The notes: a model not told the origin generated them from the sequence alone. A DNA stretch of 64,000 bases from Vanessa cardui (GCF_905220365.1 NC_061132.1:2728001-2792000), one strand, 5' to 3'. Numbered from the stretch's first letter, positions 9,927 to 21,466 are shown. Numbers and translations are program-made.

Positions 9927-11689
9927 TATTATATGTAATAAAGACGCTGAGGATAGTCAGCGGCAGCGACGAGTTGACGGCGAACAGGCGCCAGACGGTG
10001 AACTTCACTGGACGAAGTTCCAGGAATTTTATTCCATCCAAAATCGTATTCCGCAGTTCATAGTCTGCAAAATAGATATATTTATAATATCATGGTCTTC
10101 AAAGAATTTATAACCTTTATCTTTTCCACATTGACGTTGGATTCAGGTAAAAGTTATCTCGTTGTGAATCGTTTTTCAAGACCTCGATGCTTTTTGTATT
10201 TATAAACTTGAAGGTTAAAATATTTTTTGCACCTGAATAAACTTACTGTTGCATATCCTAGATTGATTGGCCAATATAGTTTTTATCTTTTCCGCTTCAG
10301 CGCTGGCTAACTCTCCAAATATAGCGGGAAAACAAAACAGAAAGACATCGAATACTAATTCAGCTGTCATATTAATGGTTTGCTGTAAATAAAACATGTT
10401 TTAAATAGCCAAAAACCTAAACCAAAAAATTAAAATTAAATTAAATAATTTTAGCAGCAATTGAGGATTTTGGCACGTCGAGTATAAATGTACTATAACA
10501 GGAGGCGGCAAATACTTACTTGAAATTTTGTCATACCCTTACTAATAAAGTCTGTGAAAATTAGCAAAACTATGAAACAAATCAGCAAATGTAACAACAT
10601 CTGAAAAGTATAAATTTTACTCAAATAAATTGGCAAATATTAAAACATACGAAACGCAAATATTTAGCACAAGATTTATATATTAGTTCATGTAGAACTC
10701 GTAGATTTCAATGTGCAAGTATATCTTATGTTTAAGTATTAAAACGGATACAAGTAACTTGTGAATATGACCTACAAATTATTATCAAGTTATATATTAA
10801 TTAACTTCATAACTGTTAATATTCGACTAACTGCCGTCATATAATTACCAATAATTTCGCTGCGTGGCCGATATTTCTGTTATTATCTAATATATTTTTA
10901 TAAATTTTCAAATGTTCCTTCAAGATCGTGATGACCACAGAAGTTTGTTCACCACATAATACGCTGGGAAAACTTTCCATTCTTTTTCTCAGAGATTTTA
11001 GACGAATCCACATTATTTCAAAAATTAGGATCCGGGTCATGTGACTTAGATGTACTGACAGTAATATTAGGAAATTGACCTCAATCATTTTATAATATAA
11101 ATCGTATCTCACAATCAATATAATGCGGCTACACGTGAAATGCGATACAAAAGAATGAAAATGAATAAAACACAAGAAAATTGTACGTCAAATTGTTCTT
11201 CTATAACAAATCCCAAATGATCAACTTTGTCAGTCCCTCCTTAAGTATTCGAAGAAATACTCGCCGTCGGTCAGAACTGATACAAAGATCGAGAAATTAA
11301 AAGTTAAAATTTTTATGATAAATGGAAAGTGTGTGTCGTGCTGCTTTAAATAATAATATCGATCCTTACAGAAAAATGTTGCAATTATTGCAAAAGTGAC
11401 GCAATAGATCTTGGCAACAACAGTAAAAGCTAGACAGTTGTGGACTTTCGAATACAATCCAAAAAGCAGACGAGTGTACATGTTTATATACATCATAGCA
11501 TTATGTTTCTTGGGCAACTTATGAGAGACTTGAATATCCATTATGGAAAAAGCTATTCAGACTAGTAGTTCCGACGCGACAATTTTAATAATGATAAAAA
11601 CAGGTGCTTTTGATTGACTTTAACATTTTCAATACAATTTATTGTTCATTTCAACTATCTACATTATTCAAAACAATCGTACCAGCTTT

Positions 11690-12000
11690 TTTTAACCGAC
11701 TTCAAAAAAGGGGGAGGTTATCAATTCGTCGAAATCTTTTTTTACGTATGTTCCCCAATTTATCGAAGACGCGTGGACCGATCATAAAAATTCTTTTTTG
11801 TCTGAAGGGACCTTCTAGTTGGTCCCATAATAATTAGAACAGGTTACGCTGGTTACGGCTAAATGATTTGATTTAAACACGTATTATTGAAGTCGGACGA
11901 TTTTGAGTGAAAAACAAAATGTAGAAATATTTACATACGATCGGCCGATTTCAATAATACGTGTTTAAATCAAATTACTTTATTACTTTTTTAGTGATTA
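11690..12000 (+). repeat. Lepidopteran repeat head with a 31-bp inverted repeat
   Basis: The start AACCGACTTCAAAAAAGGG followed by GGAGGTTATCAATTCGTCG is shared with the heads of repeats at 26255, 42509 and (altered) 52275. Within it, 11866-11896 and 11945-11975 form an inverted repeat of about 31 bp with one mismatch (TTTAAACACGTATTATTGAA in the core), separated by about 48 bp. No coding potential is seen. Confidence 0.6.
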
Positions 12001-12160
12001 CTTTGAAGTCTGTGTTATTTTTTTTTTAAATATTTTATTAATATTTGTTTTTTTTTTCTGAAGAATACGATAACTTTTTAGGAACACCAGCTAATTCCTT
12101 CCAAAATACAATCCCGAAAGATTGTGAGGAAGATTGATTGATTTTTTTTACTCTTTAAGT

Positions 12161-12458
12161 CGAGATGGCCCAGTGGTTAGAACGCGTGCATCTTAACCGA
12201 TGATTGCGGGTTCAAACCCAGGCAAGCACCGCTGATTCATGTGCTTAATTTGTCTTTATAATTCATCTCGTACTCGGCGGTGAAGGAAAACATCGTGAGG
12301 AAACCTGCATGAGACAAATTTCATAGAAATTCTGCCACATGTGTATTCCACCAACCCGCATTGGAACAGCGTGGTGGATTATGTTCCAAACCTTCTCCTC
12401 TAAGGGAGAGGAGGCCTTTAGCCCAGCAGTGGGAATTTACAGGCTGTTGTTGTTGTTT
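12161..12458 (+). repeat. tRNA-derived SINE, full length
   Basis: The head CGAGATGGCCCAGTGGTTAG and the B-box-like GGTTCAAACCC resemble an RNA polymerase III tRNA promoter. The body follows with GTATTCCACCAACCCGCATT and ends GCCCAGCAGTGGGAATTTAC then a GTT-rich tail. Related copies are at 18969-19268, 26748-26888, 37690-37988, 41570-41878 and 49905-50025. It is a SINE and not a tRNA gene because the fold beyond the promoter boxes is not tRNA-like. Confidence 0.9.
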
Positions 12459-12819
12459 GTAATGTCACATACATGTTGTCCAATATCTATTATATTATTG
12501 CGTAAATTTTGTTTCAGAACCTGTTTCAGCGTCTACATGTCGCTCAGTGTGTCAACGTGTCAGCGATCTAACGAAGGGATGTGTCTATTTGCGGTTTAGT
12601 CAAGCAACTGAACGCGTCACACAGCGCTGTCCTTTTTGTAATATTATCAGCGAATACTCTGTTGTTAATGTTCAACTTCATCAATTTAATTGACGTTTTT
12701 ATTCTATTCAGTATGTTATTTTATTACTACGGTATTTATTGATTCACCTTTAACGTTGATCATTAAAAAAATATAAATCCTTTTTTGATTAAAGAAATGA
12801 TTTTATTTCTTATATAATA

Positions 12820-12985
12820 ATAGTTGTCGCCAGCGGCTTTGTTCACGTTAGATTGGTCGTCGTGTGTCAGGCAAAAAAGTAGTCAATTGCTTCATACCAA
12901 ATTTCAACCAATTCGGTTCAGCGGTTTGCTCGTGAACATACAGACAGAAAGAGTTACTTTCACATTCACAATATTAATGTAGATT
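12820..12985 (+). repeat. Short dispersed repeat in GR-H intron 5
   Basis: The sequence contains AATTCGGTTCAGCGGTTTG, then GAACATACAGACAGAAAGAG and TTACTTTCACATTC. A diverged copy is at about 61030-61190 in GR-F intron 6 (ATTCGGTTCAGTGGTTTGG, GACAGACAGACAGAGTTACT). It is non-coding and its class is unknown to me. Confidence 0.55.
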
Positions 12986-14082
12986 ATGAAAAATTGGATA
13001 ATCTGTTTTGTGTTTCGTAGCAGGGGAAACTCATCAACGAATAAACATTATTCTTCAGTTGATTTGGTGTACAAATTTTCTGGTTACAATTTTGCTATTT
13101 ATCGAGCCTTAGCACCAAATACAGGCGGAGGTAATATTAAATGAACTATATCGTCTGAGAACGACTTGTCTTTTCTCGTCTTTGCCCTTTTTTAATAATG
13201 ACGGAATTTTCTTTTCAGGTGACTGAGATACAAATAGTTCTGACCAAGCTCATACATAACTTGACACCTGCTGGGAAGTCCATCCCTCTGAAACTGGACC
13301 TTTTGTTCAAACAACTCCTTCTGAACCAGCCAAGTATATCGCCACTGGTAATGTTCACAGTACAGCGAATACTTTTTATTAAGGTACTTTTAAAATTGCT
13401 TTTATAGACTTAACTAATGTAAGTCAAGAAACAACACCAAGTGATTAAATCTTTATATGATCTGTATTTAGATAAATATTATGCTTTATAACTTAAAAGG
13501 TTTGGATCTATTTAACCTTTCCAAGATTTCGAATAGGAAGTTTGTAGTTCTAAGATCCGACCCGACCCGACATCACACGGGTGCCATGCTGATACTAAAT
13601 ATAGTAGAGAATGTCTAAATTATCAGTGTTTCTTTACTATATTGTCCACGTATACAAAAACCTTCCTCTCGAATCACTCCATCAATTTAAAAAAACCGCA
13701 TCAAATATATGATATAGATAACAAATGTTGAATTCCAAAAAAATCATTAAAAATGTTTTTAACTTAATCATTAACGGTCTTATTCATAATCAAACACTTA
13801 TCGAAGGTATAAACCTATATTAGTTAAAACGTCATTTAAGCCTATCAGACGTTCGATAAAAATCTTTATTCATAATCGTTCGATAAACCTCCTATAACTA
13901 TAATGCTGTTATTGTACATAATATTGCCATTCGGTAAAAAAAATGGTAAAATATGAATGGTAGAAAATAGTTACAACAATTTTTTTACCTGTGGACAGAT
14001 TCAAATTGAAAAAAATTATCTTTTGACAAACATCGCGTCATTAAATTTAAATGCAACATTGTGAACATTGAAAAAAGTAAAA

Positions 14083-15647
14083 ATGAGCAAAATTAATAAA
14101 AGGCAGAGGAGTGAAAATTGGGTAGAAGAAGATAAGGTTAGTGTAACAGTTTTATTATATTCGCAAGTCTGCAATTTTGCACTGTCATTTTCACGCATGC
14201 ATTTGTAACATTTACTGTTTTTGCTTTTTAAGATCATCTTAATAGATTTGGTGAAGGAGAGAGTGCGTGAAATAGAAAACAAAAACACCGACACTAACTC
14301 CAACGCTAAGAAAGTGGTGGCATGGAATGATTTAAAAGAGAGGTGCTTTTTAATCTAATTTTGCTATTATTGTTTTTCTCTATCTCAAACAATATTCATT
14401 ACTATTAACAGATTTGTTAATTGTTGTATTTTTTAAGAATTACTCTTAAGCATATCCAATGTCTAATTTCAGTTTTAACTGTATGTGCCAAGGAGCTCCA
14501 CGCACTGTAAACCAATTGAAAGCACAGTGGGGCTTAATGAAAATTAAAGAGAAAAAACGGAAGGCTGAGCAGAGGAAGGAACTTTTTAAAACTGGTGGTG
14601 GTCCGCCTCCAGTTAAGGAAGTTCCAACAGAAGACATTGGTAGTTGGCTTCCTAATGAGTTTGTAGTCGACTCCAATGAATTCGACTCTGATAATGTAAA
14701 TCAGGTAATTTATATTGCATCTTTTCATAGTCTACTATGACAACTATAATCACTCTTTTGCAATTACTTAATTAAGAAATATTATCATGTACTGCAAAAT
14801 TAAAAATTTATCTTTACAGCACATGTTACTTCCCACTCCCTCCAGTGCAAATTCAAATGATATGGATATGGTAAGTGTAATTAAAAAATGCTTAATATGA
14901 ATGTAGTGTAATACTGGAATCAATTTTGTTAATTAATTGAATTGATTTAATCATCTTTGTTTTAGAATGACTTTGGAAAAGAAAACAAAACAATTAATAA
15001 AATTATTTATTCTAGTAAGCTTGTTCAAGGATTTTTGTTACAGTAATTTTAAAAACTATATTAAGTGAAGCTACCACCGGTTCGGAATGTAGATTCAACT
15101 GAGAAGAACCGGCAAGAAACTCAGTAGTTACTCTTTTTCAACATTTATAGTACAAAGTTATAATTATACATAATATATTCTCCCTGCAAAACAAAAAGTG
15201 ATTATACACACAGAAAGTATAATTTATTAAAACATTTACATATTTTCAGATAATTATGAATGTAAACAATGCAGAAGCACCACCTCCTGCAATACCTTCA
15301 ACAAGCTCTTCAATATTGGATCCACCATCTCCAGAAAAGTCTTCAACATCTCAAATGCTGGGTCCAAAACCTGGAAAAATTAAAAAAAAGGTATATAAAA
15401 GTAATTTCATATAAAGAAAAACATGTTGTAATATTTAACTTAGCTTTCAATGTTTGTTTTCTTATTGTAGTGCTTCAGTAAAGGCTGTTCACCGGCAGAT
15501 GAAGTTGCTGCTTGTGAAATAGAATGCAGGAGGGAACTGCACAGAAAACAAATGCTGAACCAAGACATTGAGACATCTAATTTACAGTTGCAGGGAGAGT
15601 TGTTAAAATTAAAAATAGAATACTATAAAAAAAAAATGAATAAATAA
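14083..15647 (+). CDS. Harbinger accessory Myb/SANT-like DNA-binding protein
   Basis: Harbinger elements encode a second, Myb-like protein that binds the element ends and helps carry the transposase into the nucleus. Six exons can be joined in phase: 14083-14136, 14233-14342, 14473-14704, 14820-14870, 15250-15390, 15471-15647, total 765 bp, 254 residues. Residues 1-90 form a trihelix/zeste-like Myb domain (ENWVEEDKIILIDLVKERV, then RTVNQLKAQWGLMKIKEKKR). A Pro/Ser-rich middle follows and the C-terminal 40 residues are charged and probably helical. All donors are GT and all acceptors AG. The start is the first ATG with a Myb domain directly after it. Intron 4 holds a short LINE 3'-end insertion. 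Confidence 0.88.
15055..15160 (-). mobile_element. 3'-end fragment of a LINE inside the Harbinger Myb-gene intron
   Basis: AGTGAAGCTACCACCGGTTC at about 15065 and AGAAGAACCGGCAAGAAACT at about 15102 are the reverse complement of the LINE 3' region at 24815-24895. It lies in intron 4 of the Myb-like gene and leaves the splice sites intact. It is probably a small 5'-truncated insertion. Confidence 0.65.
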
Positions 15648-15705
15648 ATTTTAAACATAAATCTTACTTTGTTTTTTAATCATTTACCTGCAACTAAGAA
15701 TAAAT

Positions 15706-16909
15706 CTATTCATTAAAGTGCCTTGCAATAAAAGCTTGCAAGATTGCAGCAGTTCTACCTCGCCTATGGTTTGAGTCCATGTTACTCAGCTGTTCAGGTA
15801 GCTCTTCAGTACTGAGCTCATAATTGTCCTCCACCACATTTGTATCTTTGTGTGCAATTGCAATATTGTGCAAAACTGCAAGTGCCACAATAGTAGTTTT
15901 AACATTGCCAAATTTCATTGGCATGCCATGGAGTAGGCATTGAAAGCGCTGTTTCCAAACACCAAAACAGCGTTCTACAACATTTCTTGTTGCAATGTGT
16001 GCCTCATTATAATTCTGTTCAGCATGGTTATGTGGATTTAATATTGGTGTAAACAAATATGGCTCTAGTCTGTATCCAGAGTCACCTAGCAATCTCCCTC
16101 TAAACTCCCCTGCTTCAAAGCGTTCCCTTAGGGTGGATTCATTAAATATTCTTGCATCATGAGTGCTTCCTCGCCACCTTGCAACTACATCTCTGATGCG
16201 CAGACTAGCATCACAGGTCACCTACAACAATCTTGAATTTAGATTTTATAATATAAAAGAAAAACTTCCTCAATAATAATCATTAACATACATACCTGAA
16301 CGTTGAGAGAGTAAAATCCTTTCCTGTTTACATAATATTGGGCTAAATCACCACCATGCTTCTTTATTTTTATATGGGTACAATCAATGCAGCCAATTAC
16401 CGATGGGAAGTTCCTTATTTGGCGGAATTCCATCATCAGCCTCTGCTCTTCTGCAAGAGATGTAGGCATCTTTATATACTCTGATGAATGTTTTGCTAGC
16501 GCCCGCGCCACCCTGTTGCATATACGGCTAGTAGTAGCTTGAGATAATCCATGAAGGTCTCCCGCATCTTCTTGAATCTAAAAAACACATTTTGAAACGG
16601 GTAAAGAAACATTAATGATGAAAAAGATGAAAAATATTTATTTATAAATTCGCATACCTCACGACGTCCCCAACATCTTATTGCCGTCAATACTTGCAAC
16701 TCTGGTGAGGTACCACAACCTTTAGCGCTCAGCTTCAAGTCTTCCCGGACTAAATTTATAATAAAAGTAGCCGTTTCTTTTGAAAACCGATATCGTTTTC
16801 GAAATTCTTCATCGTCCAAAGAGAATGGATTTCCTCTTGGCCGATACACTTTTCTGCGCCGATTAATGACATAATTTTCAATGATCGCAATAGCTTGTAA
16901 GGCTTGCAT
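15706..16909 (-). CDS. PIF/Harbinger transposase (HARBI1-like, DDE_4)
   Basis: Three exons join in phase: 16658-16909 (84 codons), 16296-16577 (94 codons), 15706-16221 (171 codons plus stop), giving about 349 residues, the usual length for the family. The N-terminus has FRKRYRFSKETATFIINLV. A helix-turn-helix region follows with GLSQATTSRICNRV. The catalytic residues are Asp in IGCIDCTHI, Asp in RLLGDSGYRL and Glu in RNVVERCFG. Introns are short, with GTATGC and GTATGT donors. No stop or frameshift is visible, so the enzyme could be functional. It is transcribed toward the Myb-like gene. Confidence 0.93.
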
Positions 16910-17574
16910 ATTTAAAAAAATACGTAAGAATTACTTTCACAAAAATTGCAATGTTGAATATGATTAGAAATCAAATGTCATTGCAAACGTCAGCTGATCA
17001 AAGTCGGCCATTTTCTTGCTAATATACGTTTATCGAAGGTTTGTAGTAGGGTCTTAGCTTGTATAAATCTAAGACACTTTATCGAAGGTTTATCGAACGT
17101 TTTAGTGTTATAGAACGATTATGAATAACACTTTTTGACAATCCACTTTTAGCGAGGTTTTAAACCTCCGATAACTTATTATGAATAAGACCGTAAATGT
17201 TTTGAAATATTTATTTTCTAGATATATATTAACAATATTTTTTATATATTTTAGACCATTAGTTTTGTAACTACGTACAGCCTGTTACTAATACAGTTTA
17301 CAAAAAATTGATGGAAGAAATATGCACACAGTCATTGACTTGAATTTTCATTATTGAACTCTATACGAAGATGTTCATATGTTTGGATTGAACAATGTGA
17401 CCAGAGCTATTATAAATTTGGATGAATGTTAATGTTTAAAAAAAAATTAAATAATTATTGAAAGGTAATGTTATTCAGAGAAAATAAAAAATAAAATGTA
17501 TTTTTTTTTATATTCTACGTTGTTTTATTACCGTTTTTTAATTCATAAAAATCTATAACATCGTTAAGATATGT

Positions 17575-18000
17575 ATTAGTGTCTAAGGTTTTTCTAAAAA
17601 TTCTACTCAAATTTTACAAAAGAGAGCAATCCGGTCTATTTATAATCTTGGAGCTAGAGACTCTCTTCGGGATGTTTTTAACAAAGTAGGAATACTCACT
17701 GTTGCGTCGCAATATATTTACAATATCATGTATATTCACAGTGACATTGATCACTTTGATAACATCAGCGATAATCATTGTATATGCACTAAAAGTAAGG
17801 ATAAGCTTATAACGCCAAGTTTCCGACTCACAAAGTCAATAAATCTTTCTTGTGGCAAGGTATCCGTTTTTATAATAAAATTCCGCAGAATTTTTTAACT
17901 TTTTAACGTTTTTTAACGTTTCGTTAATTCAAATCGTTTGTAAAAATGCATTGGTAAAAAAGGCATATTTTGTTCTATCCATTAGGGTTTTGTATGTAAT
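17575..18000 (+). mobile_element. C-terminal end of a Jockey/CR1-like LINE ORF2
   Basis: The plus frame reads QKRAIRSIYNLGARDSLRD, then KVGILTVASQYIYNIMYIHS, a pattern seen near the end of many LINE reverse transcriptase proteins. The closing region KNALVKKAY at about 17945 is also found at 24680. Stops interrupt the end. It is 5'-truncated and inactive. Confidence 0.7.
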
Positions 18001-18074
18001 GTAAGCACAAAAAAAAAATTATAAATTTACGACATTACATTAGAAACTTTTTAAATTATCAGTGTTACTTTTTT

Positions 18075-18510
18075 TTGTATAAAGTTTGGCGGACGAGCAT
18101 ATGGGCCACCTAATGGTAAGTGGTCACCATCACCCATAGACAATGACACTGTAAGAAATATTACAATTCCTTACATCGTCAATATGCCACCAAACTTGGG
18201 AACTAAGATGTCATGTCCCTTGTGATCGTAGTTACACTGGCTCACTCACCCTTCAGACCGCAACACAACAATACTGAGTACTGTTATTTGACGGTAGAAA
18301 AACTGATGAGTGGGTGGTACCTACCCAGACGGGCTTGCACTAAGCCCTACCACCAAGTAACTATATTGTCTATGTATTATATACAAAAACCTTCATCTCG
18401 AATCACTCTATCTATTAAAAAAAACCGCAACAAAATCAGTTGCGTAGTTTTAAAGATTTAAGCGTACAAAGGGAAATAGGGACAGAAAAAGTGAGTTTGA
18501 TTTATACTAT
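18075..18510 (+). repeat. Dispersed lepidopteran repeat ('GGGTGGTACCTACCC' type) joined to a C1-like tail
   Basis: It starts near GGACGAGCATATGGGCCACC, runs through GTTACACTGGCTCACTCACC and ends GAGTGGGTGGTACCTACCCA (to about 18360). A stretch like the interior of C1 follows (CCGCAACAAAATCAGTTGCG, 18420). Other, mostly partial, copies are at 26895-27105, 30760-31000 (minus), 33030-33190, 35685-35920 (minus), 39140-39375, 47200-47330 and 48435-48600 (minus). Confidence 0.7.
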
Positions 18511-18742
18511 GTAAAGAAGTCGTAGATATTAGGTATTAGTGAAATTTACTAATTAGAAGTGAAAGAAAGTAAATAGTTAAAACATTACTTACTTGATTTA
18601 AGTGGTAATTACACTGTCAAACATTAACCCTGAGTTTTGAACATCCACGGTAGCACGTGAAAGCGATCCTGGTTTTTTTAATAAGTATCCGGTGTACCAG
18701 AGTTCGTTCTAGGGAAACGCGTACCGCGGTTTTACATTACAT

Positions 18743-18830
18743 TTATTACATTAACAGCCTGAAATTTTCCCATTGCTGGGCTAGAGCATCCTCTCCTTTT
18801 AAGGAGATGGTTTGGAACTTTCCAGCGAGG
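18743..18830 (-). repeat. SINE 3'-end fragment
   Basis: CAGCCTGAAATTTTCCCATT through the CTCTCCTTTTAAGGAGATGG hairpin is the reverse complement of the SINE 3' portion seen at 12390-12445. It is truncated. Confidence 0.65.
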
Positions 18831-18968
18831 AAGGCTTTCCAACAAGATAAAAAAATTACTTATTGAATAGAAATATACAAGCATTGTTTCTTGGCATGAA
18901 ACAATCGTCTGTATGTTGAATTCGTATCACTAAGTGTTCAGTCGGTGTATAAAGTAAAAGTGAAGTAA

Positions 18969-19268
18969 CGGCCCGTAAATTTCCTACTGCTGGGTTAAGG
19001 CCTCCTCTTCCATTAAGGAGCCCTCTCCTTTGGAACATATTCCAAATCGCTGCTACATTGCGGGTTTGTGGAATGCACATGTGGCAGAATTTCGATGAAA
19101 TTAGACACATGCACGTTTCTTCACGATGTTTTCCTTCGCCGCCAAGCACGAGATAGATTATAAACACAAATTAAGCACATATATATAGTTGCTATAGGTG
19201 ATTGCCTGGGTTTGACCGAAATAATCGGTTAAGATGCACACGCTCTAACTACTGGGCCATCTCAGTCG
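18969..19268 (-). repeat. tRNA-derived SINE, full length
   Basis: This is the reverse complement of the SINE at 12161-12458, including GCCCGTAAATTTCCTACTGC at one end and CTACTGGGCCATCTCAGTCG (the A-box side) at the other. It directly abuts the Dong-like LINE that begins near 19270. Confidence 0.85.
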
Positions 19269-19269
19269 G

Positions 19270-21466
19270 TAAAATTATAGCAATTAAAAAATTCATAGAT
19301 TCAACGGAAACACACTATCTAACCAAGCACGCAGAATTTTGAAACAAAATCTCATTTCTCACGAACTATTGAACCGAATCAAACAGCGAGCTGATAGCCA
19401 GATACTACATTCTGATCGAACCGATTCAAATACACAACCAAATGCGCGATTTCTGCGCGAAATTATTGAAGATACGGTTCATGTTGATAATAGAAACGAA
19501 CAAGAGTCTCCAACAGGCCAATTTCAAATCGAAGATGAAAATCCCATTATACTCGAATTCCTTCAATTTTTTGCGGAAGTAAAAGAAATACCTATCGAAG
19601 AGCGCACTTACTTACCAAAAGCCAAAATAAATAAGCAATTTATAGATAATCTAGCAATAATTAATAATTATCTACCCAATATTTTGGCAAGTAATTGTAC
19701 TCTCCGAGACATGAATGATTTAATCTATGCAACAGCAAAAACACTTATTAATAATAACAAACAATCTCCTTACTTACCTAAAGAAGTTTTAAAGCCTCAC
19801 ACAGATCCCCCATGGAAGAAGAGAATAAAAATAAAAATTGAACGCTTAAGGAAAGAATTAGGACAAATGGTGGAAATTTCGAAAGGAGTTTCATCACGAA
19901 AAATGATAAAAGTCAAAGAAAAAATTTACACGAAATACAAAATACAGAATGAAACAGACCACAAAAGTACAGAAGAAATATTGAAACAAAAAATAAAAGC
20001 ACTAGCAGGTAGAATAAAAAGATACGATATCATAAATAATAAGAAACAACAGAATAAAATATTCGTTGAAGACGAACATAGGTTATACAGAAGTTTAAAT
20101 ACAAAACAAGAGCATGTAGATATAAAAATACCAAACAAGCAATGTACCGAGGAATTTTGGAGTAATATTTTATCAAAACCCATTACATACAACCATGAAG
20201 CAGAATGGATTACTAGTATAGAAAAAGACAATAATAACTTAAATACGAGCAAGTTTGAAGAAATTACTGTTGGACATATTAAACAATCTGTAGGTAAATT
20301 ACTTAATTGGAAAGCGCCAGGGCAAGACAAAATTCAAAATTACTATCTAAAATATCTCACAAATATACATGGCCACTTAGCACTATTATTCACCAAACTT
20401 CTAAAAGACGAAGAACCGTTAGAAGATTGGCTTACAACTGGTAAGGTATTTTTAATACCGAAAAATCAAGATACCGAAGATCCGAAAAATTGGCGTCCCA
20501 TCGCATATTTACCTAGCATGTATAAACTTCTCACATCGATACTATCCGAACAACTGTACACTCATTGTCAAGTCAACAATATTATGGCCCCAGAACAAAG
20601 AGGCTGTCGACGTGCTGCCCGTGGATGTAAAGATCATTTAATGGTAAATAAAGCTATCCTGGAAGATGCGCATAAATCTCAAAGGAATTTAAGCATGAGC
20701 TGGATCGACTATAAAAAAGCATTCGATAGTATATCTCATGAGTGGCTATTGCGTGTACTTGATATTTATAAATGTCCACCTATCATTAAGTCTTTTCTTG
20801 AAAGAGCTATGCTTAAATGGAAAGTTATAATGACGGCTAAAGGCTCTACAGAATCTTATACTACTGAACCGATTCATATTCGACGGGGCATATCAAGGAG
20901 ATTCCTTATCTCCGTTGCTATTTTGCTTAGCTCTTAACCCGATCTCCACATTGCTAGGTAAGTATGAAACTAAGGGATATAAACTGCACGATAAAATATG
21001 GATAAATCATCTAATATATATGGACGATATAAAAGTTTATGCAAATAATAGAAATAATCTAAAAATTTTACTCGACAGTATTGAAATATTTACGGCAGAT
21101 ATAGGCATGACCTTTGGTTTAGATAAATGTAACATACTTCACTTAACAGCTGGACATAGGAATTACACTGATGGTAACGAGCACGTACTCCTTAATGGAG
21201 TTTCATTTAAACAGTTAGAAATAGACCAAAATTATAAGTATCTAGGTATTAATGAATTTGGAAAAATTATTCATAGTGATATAAGAGATCAATTAACTAA
21301 AGAATATTTCAGACGAATAAAACAAATAACAAACTCTTTCTTAAATGGACGTAATTTAATAAAGGGGATAAAAACATATGCCGTTCCAGTTTTGTTGTAT
21401 TCTTTTGGCGTCATCAACTACAAAAACAGCGACCTTAAGCGGATTGATACTAGAACACGAAAATTA

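Larger units (their letters stand above)
7911..11541 (-). pseudogene. GR-B: gustatory receptor, family I, broken by frameshifts and a transposon in its last exon
   Basis: Exon 1 is 10849-11541 (MDIQVSHKLPKKH start, GTAATT donor), exon 2 10520-10600 (27 codons), exon 3 10247-10382 (136 bp), exon 4 begins at 10064 after TTTTGCAG. The product would be a seven-transmembrane gustatory receptor, closest here to GR-A. Exon 1 has two frame changes, near 11240 and near 11140, of opposite sign, so about 35 codons between them lie in another frame. Exon 4 encodes DGIKFLELRP and FTVWRLFAVN and is then interrupted at 9926 by the 7961-9926 transposon. Coding sequence resumes at 7960 with YTIVVFQF and a TAA at 7911. 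The insertion thus splits the TY....QF signature. A few extra bases besides the TA duplication lie at the junction. Confidence 0.9.
13775..17193. mobile_element. PIF/Harbinger DNA transposon, apparently complete and intact
   Basis: The element starts CGGTCTTATTCATAAT at 13775 and ends with the inverted copy at 17193. TAA flanks it on both sides (13772-13774 and 17194-17196), the three-base duplication expected of Harbinger elements. The word TTATTCATAAT also recurs internally at 13866-13876 and inverted at 17118-17128, with many ATCGA/TCGAT words between, so each end has a two-step subterminal repeat that may bind the accessory protein. Two convergent spliced genes fill it: a Myb/SANT-like protein on plus and the transposase on minus, stop codons 58 bp apart. 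Neither has a visible lesion. It lies in intron 7 of GR-H. Confidence 0.93.
12530..17311 (+). pseudogene. GR-H: gustatory receptor, family II, exons 5-8 only, two lesions
   Basis: Exon 5 is 12530-12710 (SANTLLLMFNFINLIDVF), exon 6 13021-13130, exon 7 13219-13383 (KLDLLFKQLLLNQPSISPL), exon 8 17255-17311 (TTYSLLLIQF then TGA). The acceptors (TTTCAG, TTCGTAG, TTTTCAG, TTTTAG) and phases match GR-D, GR-F and GR-G exactly. Exon 5 lacks two bases relative to GR-G after DLTK, shifting the frame. Exon 6 has TAG at 13110-13112 where GR-G has Trp in IEPWHH. Exons 1-4 were not found between GR-B and 12530. Intron 7 has been expanded from under 500 bp to 3.9 kb by the Harbinger element. Intron 5 holds an old repeat with GGTTCAGCGGTTTG. 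Confidence 0.85.

Noticed and set aside
9754..10113. Plus-strand 119-codon frame crossing the right end of the DD82E element
   Set aside because: It runs from transposon end into the antisense of GR-B exon 4 and has no domain; chance open frame in GC-richer sequence.
12161..12240. tRNA gene suggested by A-box- and B-box-like sequence
   Set aside because: The same head recurs in at least five SINE copies, and the sequence after the B box does not close an acceptor stem; it is a tRNA-derived SINE promoter.
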